Positions 18,376-26,679 of a stretch of DNA of 64,000 nucleotides are shown piece after piece. The stretch is taken from NCBI RefSeq assembly GCF_024346955.1, contig NZ_AP024884.1, positions 1,268,598 to 1,332,597 on the forward strand. Reading direction: 5' to 3'. The stretch's first letter is position 1, and each line of letters begins with the position of its first letter. The translations under genes were made by a program, and so were the position numbers. Below the pieces are notes generated by a model. That model was not told where the DNA came from. It saw only the letters and a program-made list of their open reading frames with translations, and did not search any database. This DNA comes from Vibrio mangrovi (GTDB lineage: Bacteria; Pseudomonadota; Gammaproteobacteria; Enterobacterales; Vibrionaceae).

Positions 18376-19761
18376 CTACCAAAAAAATATTGCAATCAGA
18401 GTTAACAAAACGATGCAGGCGAAATTTAAAAATATACCAACCCGCATCATTTCTGACTGTTGAATATGACCAGAGGCAAAAACAATTGCATTAGGTGGCG
18501 TTGCAACCGGCAGCATAAATGCACAGGATGCAGCGACGGCAATGAGCACCGACAGCAGTACAGGTGAGACACCAAATGCTTCGGCAACACTGGCGAATAC
18601 CGGAACCAGTAACGCAGCACTGGCGGTATTACTGGCAAACTCCGTCAGAAACACCACAAATGCAGCAATAATCACAACAATCCAGAGCAGACCCAGCCCT
18701 GAGATCATATTACTCAGCTCATGAGCAATAAACACGCTGGTTCCGGTCTGCTTCAGCACATTACTCAGACATATCCCACCACCAAACAGCAGTAAAACGC
18801 CCCAGTCTGCGGTCTTTTCAATATCTTTCCAGTGAACCACCCGGGCAAAACTCACCAATACAATCGCTCCCAGCGCAATAATCGTATCAAAGGATTTAAA
18901 ACCACCCAGAACAGCATTGATCGGTTTACTGAATATCCACAAAACGACAATCAGAGAGAAAATACCCAAGGTTACAACTTTCCCTTTATCCCAATCGACA
19001 GGATCATGGTTCAGTTCAAAATGACCGGATAAATCAGGTTTCAGGAGTACATAAAGGATCACAATCGCAACCGGGAGTAAAACCACTGTCGTAGGCAAAC
19101 CGAACTTCATCCAGTCGGTAAATGTCAGACCAACCTCTGCCGCAGCAATCGCATTCGGAGGACTACCGACCACCGTCGCAATCCCGCCAATACTGGCGCT
19201 ATAAGCGATACCTAACAGAACGAAAACATAAGTCTGATGGCCTTTATCCTCATCAACTTTACTCAATATTCCCAACACCAGCGGTAACATCATGGCTGTT
19301 GTTGCGGTATTACTAATCCACATAGAGATCAGAGCCGTCACGCTAAACAGCATAAAAACGGCAACACTCATTTTCCCCCGGGCCAGCAATAACACCTTGT
19401 CGGCAACAACTTTGTCCAGCCCCTGCCGGTGCATTGCTGCAGCCAGCGCGAAGCCCCCCAGAAAAAGAAAAATAATCGGGTTAGAAAAGTTACTCAGGGC
19501 TGTCGTCGTATCAAAAACACCGGACAAAACGGCCATCACCGGAACCAGAACCGCCGTAACCGTGACGTGTAATGCTTCCGTCAGCCACAGAACAGCGATG
19601 AACGATAGCAGGCTGATACCCAGTACGACGTCAGACTGAAAAGGTAAGAAAAAATAGAGGAGAAGGAACAGCAGGATATCAGTCAGGATGATGATACTAT
19701 TACGGTTGAAAAACCATTCTCGGGTATTGATGGGAAGAGGGACATTATCGTTTTTATTCAT
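18376..19761 (-). CDS. DASS-family sodium/dicarboxylate symporter (VcINDY ortholog)
   Basis: The 461-residue carrier is, from memory, very similar throughout to V. cholerae VcINDY (VCA0025). Both SNT sodium/substrate motifs are present: SMWISNTATTAMMLPL (about 150) and EFASNTASAALLVPVF (about 377), each followed by an SPPNA/TPPNA loop. It imports succinate and similar C4 dicarboxylates with Na+. I chose ATG 19761 (MNKNDNVPLPINTREWFFN) because GGAAG lies five bases upstream; the frame extends to 19842 without a good site. Confidence 0.93.
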   Translation of the reverse strand: MNKNDNVPLPINTREWFFNRNSIIILTDILLFLLLYFFLPFQSDVVLGISLLSFIAVLWLTEALHVTVTAVLVPVMAVLSGVFDTTTALSNFSNPIIFLFLGGFALAAAMHRQGLDKVVADKVLLLARGKMSVAVFMLFSVTALISMWISNTATTAMMLPLVLGILSKVDEDKGHQTYVFVLLGIAYSASIGGIATVVGSPPNAIAAAEVGLTFTDWMKFGLPTTVVLLPVAIVILYVLLKPDLSGHFELNHDPVDWDKGKVVTLGIFSLIVVLWIFSKPINAVLGGFKSFDTIIALGAIVLVSFARVVHWKDIEKTADWGVLLLFGGGICLSNVLKQTGTSVFIAHELSNMISGLGLLWIVVIIAAFVVFLTEFASNTASAALLVPVFASVAEAFGVSPVLLSVLIAVAASCAFMLPVATPPNAIVFASGHIQQSEMMRVGIFLNFACIVLLTLIAIFFW

Positions 19762-20066
19762 TAGGCTTCCTTTTTTGGCTATATTGAACCTCGGTTTTGA
19801 TCTCAACAAACCCATTAAAAAGCATGCATGTGAGGCTATCATCCATTGCCCGGGTCTGAAGATTTAATTTAATTCACTGAACAAAATAAGCAATTAACGA
19901 CATAGACAATTAATGACATAAGCCATACATTGGATCTGTTACGCGAGTCAACAATAAGCAATTGTCCCGACTAAAATGATGGGTATTTCATTTGTCAGTC
20001 AGAAATTCAGTTCATCGTTATTATGCAGATACAGGTTAACGTTCTTGTATTTCAATCAGGATAGTC
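19762..20066. other. Divergent promoter region between dicarboxylate and AEC carriers
   Basis: This is AT-rich DNA with no supported gene. AGGA (20058-20061) serves the AEC start. No operator palindrome was recognised. Confidence 0.4.
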
Positions 20067-21023
20067 ATGGATTTACTACTGCAACAACTGCAATTTTCCT
20101 TGTCGGTTACCGGCCCGATTTGCCTGATGCTCTTTTTAGGGATCTATTTTCGTCGTAGCCAGTTGATCGATGATCATTTCATCGATGTCGCATCCCGGCT
20201 GGTGTTTAAGGTGACGCTACCAGCCCTGCTATTTCTCAGTATTGTCAATTCTAATCATGACGTAACCGCCGGTGGTGCATTGGTCCTTTATGGCCTCGCC
20301 TCCAATTTCACTTTTTTCCTGTTGATTAGCCTTGTGGTCAGACGCTACTTCAAACAAGCAGCTGATCAAGGCGTCATTATTCAGGGGGCATTCCGGGGCA
20401 ATACCGCGATTATCGGGCTGGCTTTGATCGCCAATGCTTACGGTAATGACGGGCTGGCTCAGGCAGCTCTTTATGTCGCAGCTTTGACATTGCTGTTTAA
20501 TGTACAGGCGGTGTTGACGTTAACACCGAAAGGTAGTCAGTCAGGCATGAAAGCTTTAGTCATGATCCTTAGGACATTAACCAAGAACCCATTGATCATC
20601 GCCATTCTGCTGGGGCTGGGATTCTCCCGGCTCAATCTGACACTACCGGATATTGCAACAACTGCCGGCCAATACTTTGCCAATATGACGCTGCCACTGG
20701 CGCTGATTTGTGGCGGTGGCTCACTGGATATCCGGCAACTGAATCACGACAAGGCACCCGCCTGGTCCGCCACAGCATTCAAACTACTTCTATGCCCGGC
20801 CCTAATCACTTTTGGCGCGTGGCTGTCCGGCTTCCGGGGAGCAGAACTGGGCATCATCTATTTGTGTAGTTCAGCCCCAGCGGCCGCAGCCAGCTATGTG
20901 ATGGCCCGGGCCATGGGCGGCAATGCAACACTGGCCGCTAACATCATTGTCCTGACTACCCTGCTGTCTCTGCTGACCACCACACTGGGTGTGTTTATGC
21001 TGTCATCACTTGCACTCATCTGA
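20067..21023 (+). CDS. AEC family transporter
   Basis: The 318-residue protein of the auxin-efflux-carrier/malonate family has about ten membrane helices in two inverted halves. The crossover region FRGNTAIIGLALIANAYG (about 112) and a helix-break motif ANMTLPLALICGGGSLD (about 210) are typical. Bacterial members move malate, malonate or lactate, which fits the neighbouring dicarboxylate and lactate genes, but the substrate is inferred. AGGATAGTC precedes the ATG. It converges on the spermidine-synthase-like operon. Confidence 0.88.
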   Translation: MDLLLQQLQFSLSVTGPICLMLFLGIYFRRSQLIDDHFIDVASRLVFKVTLPALLFLSIVNSNHDVTAGGALVLYGLASNFTFFLLISLVVRRYFKQAADQGVIIQGAFRGNTAIIGLALIANAYGNDGLAQAALYVAALTLLFNVQAVLTLTPKGSQSGMKALVMILRTLTKNPLIIAILLGLGFSRLNLTLPDIATTAGQYFANMTLPLALICGGGSLDIRQLNHDKAPAWSATAFKLLLCPALITFGAWLSGFRGAELGIIYLCSSAPAAAASYVMARAMGGNATLAANIIVLTTLLSLLTTTLGVFMLSSLALI

Positions 21024-21024
21024 T

Positions 21025-21130
21025 AAACGTCAGGCTAATATTGAACACAGGCACGCATAAACCCATCTATGGGTTCCACCGCGCCTTCCCTGGCGCAGAG
21101 GGTCTGCTTATCGATATCAGCCTGACGTTT
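21025..21130. repeat. 12-base inverted repeat enclosing two small hairpins
   Basis: AAACGTCAGGCT (21025-21036) and AGCCTGACGTTT (21119-21130) are exact inverted copies. Between them lie ACCCATCTATGGGT (21061-21074) and GCGCC/GGCGC (21081-21096). The element spans most of the 39-codon ORF and could act as a structured RNA or terminator for either convergent transcript. Confidence 0.7.
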
Positions 21131-21154
21131 GCAAGTAGAACGCAGAACAGCCAT
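21035..21154 (-). CDS. Predicted 39-residue protein coupled to the spermidine-synthase-like gene
   Basis: The ATG at 21154 overlaps the TGA stop of the upstream gene as TGATG, a classic translational-coupling arrangement. The product begins MAVLRSTCKRQADIDKQTLC and continues with an EGAVEPIDGFMRACVQY end. It has three cysteines and no signal peptide. No family is recognised. Coding is supported by the overlap and by amino acid make-up. Against it, it lies within an inverted repeat and is very short. Confidence 0.5.
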   Translation of the reverse strand: MAVLRSTCKRQADIDKQTLCAREGAVEPIDGFMRACVQY

Positions 21155-22050
21155 CAGCGCAGCAGATTTGCCGGCGAGTACTGATCGGTTAACGGACGAA
21201 CCGAAGTATCCCAGTCTTCTTGAGTAGACATCAGGGATGGATACCGATTAATCAGCACGTTATAGCGTGCCAGTTTGTCCACCAATGGCTGTGCCCGCTG
21301 CTGCAAAACCGATTTTGAAGGTAGTTTCTGTTTACTGGCAATGATGATTCGATTGCCTCCTTCCGGCGTGACTTTAAAATTAAAAAACCGGCCAAAAACG
21401 TAACGATAGGTGGCCGACTCATAATCATAAAGCCGACTGGAACCCCAGGTATTGGCAACCAGCACACCATCATCTGTCATGAGTTTTTTCACTTCTTGCA
21501 GAAACTCACTGGTCATCAGATGTTCCGGAATATAATCTCCGGTAAAGGCATCCAGTATAATGAAATCATAGTGTTTCTTCTGCATACCGGCCCGTTTAAC
21601 AAACACCCGCCCGTCAGCGACAGTCACTGAAATATTGTCTGTCTGCCGGAAACGGAAATAATCACGGGCAACATCAACCACGGCCTGATCCAGCTCTACG
21701 ACATCCATCTTTGCCTGAGGGTAAACCTCACTCAACACATTCGGAATACTGGCACCGCCAAGACCAATCAACAGGATCTTCTGCGGTTGTGGATTCAATA
21801 ATAATCCGCCCATCACCATCTGACTGTATGCATATACCAGCCGGGAATCACTTTCATCCTGATACTGACAGGTCTGCACACTGTCTCTTTTGACCAGAGC
21901 AAAAATCAGACAACGCAGACCATGTTCTTCCACAACCGCAATGTCCCGGTAGAGAGACTTCTTGGTATATATCACTTCACTCTGGGCAGAAAAACCACTC
22001 AAAAGCGCGCAAAGGGGGAACAATACCCCGAACCATAGTATCTTCTTCAT
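21154..22050 (-). CDS. Spermidine-synthase-like methyltransferase-fold protein
   Basis: The 298-residue product has an N-terminal hydrophobic segment resembling a signal peptide (MKKILWFGVLFPLCALLSGF). The polyamine-synthase fold follows: GLGGASIPNVLSEVYP (about 97), VVELDQAVVDVARDYF (about 118) and ILDAFTGDYIPEHLMT (about 167). It is the soluble half of what many bacteria encode as one membrane/spermidine-synthase fusion; the membrane half is the gene just upstream, 16 bases away. Start ATG 22050 follows GGAGAG. True spermidine synthase activity is doubtful, because the usual catalytic neighbourhood is not clearly conserved and the N-terminus suggests export or anchoring. Confidence 0.8.
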   Translation of the reverse strand: MKKILWFGVLFPLCALLSGFSAQSEVIYTKKSLYRDIAVVEEHGLRCLIFALVKRDSVQTCQYQDESDSRLVYAYSQMVMGGLLLNPQPQKILLIGLGGASIPNVLSEVYPQAKMDVVELDQAVVDVARDYFRFRQTDNISVTVADGRVFVKRAGMQKKHYDFIILDAFTGDYIPEHLMTSEFLQEVKKLMTDDGVLVANTWGSSRLYDYESATYRYVFGRFFNFKVTPEGGNRIIIASKQKLPSKSVLQQRAQPLVDKLARYNVLINRYPSLMSTQEDWDTSVRPLTDQYSPANLLR

Positions 22051-22066
22051 CAATTAAATCTCTCCA

Positions 22067-22693
22067 CTACGCTTCTGCCACAATCCGGGGGAATCGTACA
22101 TGAAATGCAATCACACCACCGGCGCACAATATCCCGATCAAACTAAACAGAATGGTGTTGACTTCAAACCACAGCACCAGATAAAAAGATGTCGCCAGCG
22201 TTCCCAATGCACTTCCCAGTGTAGAAACAAAGTAAAGCATTCCTGCCACCTGCCCGCTCCGGAAGGAGTCACTGACCAGCAGACGAATCGAATAAGGAGA
22301 AATCATTCCCAGAATCAGGGTTGGCAGAAAAAACAGCAGCAACGCAGCAACCAGAGAACCATAACGGGGATCGATGATGTGACTGAACACCCGATTCATC
22401 ACCACATCACCCCAAAACACCAAAGGTAATAAAGTCACTGCTCCACACAAGTAAAGCAGACTGAATTTACGCAACGAGGGAGAATGCATGGACCACTGTC
22501 CTCCCAATAGGTAGCCGGCAGATAATGCCACCATGAAAATGGTAATAATACTGCCCCACACATAAATACTACTGCCAAAGTAAGGCGCCAGAATCCGGCC
22601 ACCCAATAATTCGACAGCCATAATGCAAAAACCGCTGAGAAACACCAGCAGGAAGATAAATCGGTTGGTTAACGTTCCGGAGTCAAAAGTCAT
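22067..22693 (-). CDS. Membrane half of a split spermidine-synthase-type protein
   Basis: The 208-residue protein has about six membrane helices. It starts FIFLLVFLSGFCIMAVELLG followed by GRILAPYFGSSIYVWGS, which is the conserved opening of membrane-fused spermidine synthases. FLPTLILGMISPYSIRLL (about 130) is also characteristic. ATG 22693 is preferred over a longer frame (to 22768) because GGA lies eight bases upstream and the membrane helix follows directly. It is the first gene of an operon with the soluble half. Confidence 0.82.
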   Translation of the reverse strand: MTFDSGTLTNRFIFLLVFLSGFCIMAVELLGGRILAPYFGSSIYVWGSIITIFMVALSAGYLLGGQWSMHSPSLRKFSLLYLCGAVTLLPLVFWGDVVMNRVFSHIIDPRYGSLVAALLLFFLPTLILGMISPYSIRLLVSDSFRSGQVAGMLYFVSTLGSALGTLATSFYLVLWFEVNTILFSLIGILCAGGVIAFHVRFPRIVAEA

Positions 22694-22894
22694 AAGGCAT
22701 TCCATTGCAGATACACAGAGATTGATAGCCGAATCACCTTTAGAACGAATATAGCTGTCAAGCCACATCAGAGGATGATTCGGATATATGCTTCTGTTTT
22801 AGTATTTGCAGGAATCATGATGATCGCAAGAACATGGAACAATAATATTCACCGAAACAGCTTTCCGTTGTGAAGAAACGAGCCCGAGAAGAAG

Positions 22895-23797
22895 CTAACT
22901 AAAATAGTGGCCGATCTCCAGATAACGGTCCCGGATATGTTCAATCAGCAAACGTATTTTATTCGGTGGCTGTCGGGTAAACGGATAAACCGCGTAAACA
23001 CCCAGCTTTTTTCCAACCAGCTGAGGAAAAAGCGCGATCAAAGAGCCATCCTCCAGATCGTGATGGACCAGACAACGGGGCAGATAAGCAATACCATAAC
23101 CACTGAGTGTCGCTTTTCTCAATGCCACGGCATTATCACTGGAAAAACTCCCCGAGACTTTCAGCAGATAATTCCCGGACGGGCCTTTAAACTCCCAGTC
23201 ACTGGCTCCAGTGCTCTGGTACACATACTGCAGACAGTTATGATTCACCAAATCTTCAGGCCGCATCGGCGCTCCGGCCCGGGCAATGTAGCTAGCCGCA
23301 GTACAGACAACCCACTGAGAATCGATAATATGCCGGGCAATCAGGCTTGAGTCTTCCAGTAACCCGGTACGAATCACCAAATCATATCCTTCTCCAATCG
23401 GATCAACGAAGCGGTTATCCAGTGACATATCAACCGTCAGCCCCGGATGCATCTGACAGAATTCAGCCACAGCTTCAGCCAGTAATAACTCCCCGGAGAT
23501 GGTCGGCACAGACATTTTGATATGTCCGTTCAGACTCTCACCATATCCGGCAACGGAGTCGAATGCTTCCTGAGTGGCTTGCTTCACATTTTTAGCACCC
23601 TGTAGTAAGGCTTTCCCGGCTTCAGTCAGGGTCAGTTTACGGGTGGTCCGGTACAGAAGCTGTACACCCAGTTCTTTTTCCAGACGCGCAATGCGCTTGC
23701 TAACCACTGAATTCGTAAGGTTATTTTTCTCTGCGACCAGGCTGAAATTCCCCAGTTCAACCACAGAAGAAAATAAAATCAGGTCATCGGCTTTCAT
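22895..23797 (-). CDS. LysR-family regulator, probably of lactate use
   Basis: The 300-residue regulator has an N-terminal winged helix (ADDLILFSSVVELGNFSLVA and SVVSKRIARLEKELGVQLLY, about 2-60) and a LysR substrate-binding domain (about 90-295). It is transcribed divergently from lldP across 200 bases, the standard LysR arrangement. Control of the lactate operon is therefore inferred, with lactate or a related acid as possible ligand. Start ATG 23797. Confidence 0.9.
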   Translation of the reverse strand: MKADDLILFSSVVELGNFSLVAEKNNLTNSVVSKRIARLEKELGVQLLYRTTRKLTLTEAGKALLQGAKNVKQATQEAFDSVAGYGESLNGHIKMSVPTISGELLLAEAVAEFCQMHPGLTVDMSLDNRFVDPIGEGYDLVIRTGLLEDSSLIARHIIDSQWVVCTAASYIARAGAPMRPEDLVNHNCLQYVYQSTGASDWEFKGPSGNYLLKVSGSFSSDNAVALRKATLSGYGIAYLPRCLVHHDLEDGSLIALFPQLVGKKLGVYAVYPFTRQPPNKIRLLIEHIRDRYLEIGHYFS

Positions 23798-23997
23798 TTG
23801 ATTATGTCATTTTTGGAATCAATTATTTTCATTATTTCCCTATATCCATAAAAAATAAAGCGCTAAATTCACACCCGATTAACAAAACCATAAATAAAAA
23901 CAAACCGTGGAGACCCTACCCATGCAGCTAATCTGTTTCCGTCTGCGAAACTCAGCAGCGCCACATGGCCCAAACTCTGCGAACAAGGAAGTACCCC

Positions 23998-25689
23998 ATG
24001 AGTGAAACTTTATTAGCCTTACTTGCCTTTTCTCCGATTGTTGCTGCCGCGATCTTACTGGTCGGCCTCAACTGGCCGGCGAAAAAAGCCATGCCGGTCG
24101 CATTCGGTCTGACCGTCGTTATTGCCCTGTTCTGCTGGGATATGTCAGCAAACCGGGTACTTGCGTCGGTTTTTCAGGGACTCGGTATTACCGTCTCTGT
24201 CCTCTGGATCGTCTTCGGTGCGATCTTTCTGCTCAATACCCTTAAACATAGTGGAGCCATTACAGTCATCCGCAACGGATTCACCGATATCTCGCCGGAC
24301 CGGCGGATTCAGGCCATTATTATTGCCTGGTGTTTCGGCTCCTTTATTGAAGGTGCTTCCGGCTTCGGTACACCGGCTGCGATTGCAGCACCACTATTAG
24401 TTGCCATTGGCTTCCCGGCACTGGCTGCCGTGCTGATGGGCATGATGATCCAGTCGACTCCCGTATCTTTCGGCGCGGTCGGCACACCGATTCTGGTTGG
24501 TGTCAGCAAAGGACTCGATACCCATAATATCAGTCAGTTACTGACTGCCCAAGGTTCTGGCTGGGAAAGCTACCTGCAACAGATCACCACCAGCGTTGCA
24601 CTGATTCACGCCACCGTCGGTACACTGATGCCGGTACTGATGGCAATGATGCTGACCCGCTTTTTCGGTAAAAACAAAAGCTGGACTGAAGGGCTGGATA
24701 TCTTACCTTTCGCCCTGTTTGCCGGGGTTGCCTTCACCGTTCCTTATGCTCTGACCGGCGCTCTGCTCGGTCCTGAATTCCCCTCTCTGATCGGCGGACT
24801 TGTCGGACTGGCGATTGTCGTCACCGCAGCGAGAAAAGGATTTCTCGTTCCCCGCTCAGTCTGGGATTTCCGTCCGGAACAGGAATGGCCGGCCGAGTGG
24901 CTCGGTTCTCTGAAAATGGACCTGAAAGCAGTTCAGTCCAACCCGATGAGTCTGGCACTGGCCTGGACACCATATCTGCTCCTTGCGGTGATTTTGGTTG
25001 CCAGCCGGGTCAGCACCTCGTTTAAAGCGATGCTACAAAGTGTCAGTCTCTCGTTTGGCAACATTCTGGGAGAAGCAGGCATCAGCACGGCATTCCAACC
25101 TTTATATTTACCCGGCGGTATTCTGGTTTTCGTCGCTTTGCTTGCCGTTCTGATTCAGGCCAGAAGTGCAGCACCGATGATGAAAGCACTGGGTGAATCG
25201 AGTAAAACCCTGGTCGGGGCCGGATTTGTGCTGGTATTTACCATTCCGATGGTGCGGATCTTTATCAACTCAGGCGTGAACGGTGCAGATCTGGCCAGTA
25301 TGCCGGTCACCACAGCGAATTTTGCCGCAGGTCTGGTGGGGAGTGCTTTCCCGGCTCTGAGTGCCACTGTCGGAGCGCTAGGCGCTTTCATCGCCGGTTC
25401 AAATACCGTTTCAAATATGATGTTCAGCCAGTTTCAGTTTGAAGTGGCTCATACACTTTCGGTTTCGAGCGTGATTGTGATTGCATTACAGGCTGTCGGC
25501 GCTGCCGCCGGAAACATGATTGCTATTCACAATGTGGTTGCAGCATCTGCAACAGTCGGACTATTGGGAAGAGAAGGCGCAACCCTGCGTAAAACCATTA
25601 TCCCGACCGCATATTATCTGCTGGCAACCGGTCTGATCGGATTACTGGTGATCTATGGTTTCCACGCCACTGATGTCCTGATGAACTAG
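23998..25689 (+). CDS. lldP: L-lactate permease
   Basis: The 563-residue inner-membrane protein of the LctP/LldP family is of normal length, with about 12-14 helices. Diagnostic stretches include FGSFIEGASGFGTPAAIAAP (about 115) and SAFPALSATVGALGAFIAGS (about 455). It imports lactate, and often glycolate, with protons. Start ATG 23998 has AAGGA eight bases upstream; the in-frame start at 23965 has none. It is first in the lldPEFG cluster, with a 205-base gap to lldE that contains an inverted repeat. Confidence 0.95.
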   Translation: MSETLLALLAFSPIVAAAILLVGLNWPAKKAMPVAFGLTVVIALFCWDMSANRVLASVFQGLGITVSVLWIVFGAIFLLNTLKHSGAITVIRNGFTDISPDRRIQAIIIAWCFGSFIEGASGFGTPAAIAAPLLVAIGFPALAAVLMGMMIQSTPVSFGAVGTPILVGVSKGLDTHNISQLLTAQGSGWESYLQQITTSVALIHATVGTLMPVLMAMMLTRFFGKNKSWTEGLDILPFALFAGVAFTVPYALTGALLGPEFPSLIGGLVGLAIVVTAARKGFLVPRSVWDFRPEQEWPAEWLGSLKMDLKAVQSNPMSLALAWTPYLLLAVILVASRVSTSFKAMLQSVSLSFGNILGEAGISTAFQPLYLPGGILVFVALLAVLIQARSAAPMMKALGESSKTLVGAGFVLVFTIPMVRIFINSGVNGADLASMPVTTANFAAGLVGSAFPALSATVGALGAFIAGSNTVSNMMFSQFQFEVAHTLSVSSVIVIALQAVGAAAGNMIAIHNVVAASATVGLLGREGATLRKTIIPTAYYLLATGLIGLLVIYGFHATDVLMN

Positions 25690-25721
25690 GTCTGTGACCT
25701 GATAGAAGAAGACAGAAAATA

Positions 25722-25793
25722 ATACCAATCAAACTAGTTAAATGTTCAGAAATTATGCAGGAAAAATGACCAGATAATTACTGCGATTGGTAT
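25722..25793. repeat. Inverted-repeat-bounded element between lldP and lldE
   Basis: ATACCAATC (25722-25730) and GATTGGTAT (25785-25793) bound a 72-base segment with AT-rich interior. The layout is MITE-like or that of an mRNA stabilising/attenuating hairpin inside the operon. Only one copy was noticed in the window. Confidence 0.55.
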
Positions 25794-25894
25794 CGCTAAT
25801 TGGCCGTCACTCATATTCCCCCAACCCGGCATATCCCCAGAGTCGTGTTTTTGAGTGATGGCTTTACTTATCAATGCATTCACTGGAGAGTCTT

Positions 25895-26677
25895 ATGAGA
25901 ATTTACCCGGCGAAACCTGACAAAGTCTATTTCTACGCGACTTGTCTGGTGGACCTGTTCGACCCAAACGCCGGACTCGATGCCATCACCCTGATTGAGC
26001 AGCAGGGCATCGAGGTCATCTATATCGAAAAACAAACCTGCTGCGGCCAGCCGGCTTATACTTCCGGCTATGATGATGAAGCCCAATCCGTTGCCCTGAA
26101 TCAGATCGCTCTGTTTCCCGAACCTTACCCGGTGATTGTACTGTCCGGTTCCTGCGGCGGCATGATGCATCATCATTATCGTCGCCTTTTCGCCGGAACT
26201 GAGCAGGAATCTCAGGTGAATGCCTTCTGTGATCGTGTATTTGAATTCACCGAATTTCTGGTTCATGTCTGCCGCGCCAAACTGCAGGATCACGGTCCGG
26301 AGACTTCTGTGGTCATGCATACTTCCTGTGCCGCCCGGCGGGAAATGAATGTGCATGTCACAGCAACCCAACTACTCAGCCAGCTTGAGCAGGTCGAACT
26401 GAAAGTTCAGGATTACGAAAGTGAGTGTTGCGGCTTCGGCGGCACCTTCTCCGTTCGCCATCCCGATATCTCTCAGGCGATGGTGGAAGACAAAACCCGC
26501 CATATCAAAGCAACACAGGCTGATCATCTGGTCAGTGCTGACTGGGGCTGCCTGCTCAATATTAACGGCGCACTGGATTTTCAGCACCAACACGGTGATG
26601 CATCCACAATGCAGGGCCGTCATCTTGCCAGCTTTCTGTTAGAACGGGTGACACCAGAACAGATACAGGAGAAATAA
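25895..26677 (+). CDS. lldE: L-lactate dehydrogenase complex subunit LldE (LutA)
   Basis: The 260-residue protein has two CCG (cysteine-rich) domains. Visible clusters are KQTCCGQPAYTSGY (about 45), SGSCGGMMHHHY (about 85), MHTSCAARREM (about 145) and ESECCGFGGTFSVRHPD (about 180). These bind Fe-S or substrate in heterodisulfide-reductase-type enzymes. With LldF and LldG it forms the NAD-independent L-lactate oxidising complex. Start ATG 25895 follows GGAGAG; an upstream in-frame ATG (25874) lacks a site. LldF starts three bases after its stop. Confidence 0.94.
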   Translation: MRIYPAKPDKVYFYATCLVDLFDPNAGLDAITLIEQQGIEVIYIEKQTCCGQPAYTSGYDDEAQSVALNQIALFPEPYPVIVLSGSCGGMMHHHYRRLFAGTEQESQVNAFCDRVFEFTEFLVHVCRAKLQDHGPETSVVMHTSCAARREMNVHVTATQLLSQLEQVELKVQDYESECCGFGGTFSVRHPDISQAMVEDKTRHIKATQADHLVSADWGCLLNINGALDFQHQHGDASTMQGRHLASFLLERVTPEQIQEK

Positions 26678-26679
26678 TT

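Noticed and set aside
22067..22693. Frameshift between the two spermidine-synthase halves
   Set aside because: The second gene has its own ribosome-binding site, ATG and signal-like N-terminus, so it reads as two genes rather than one broken gene.
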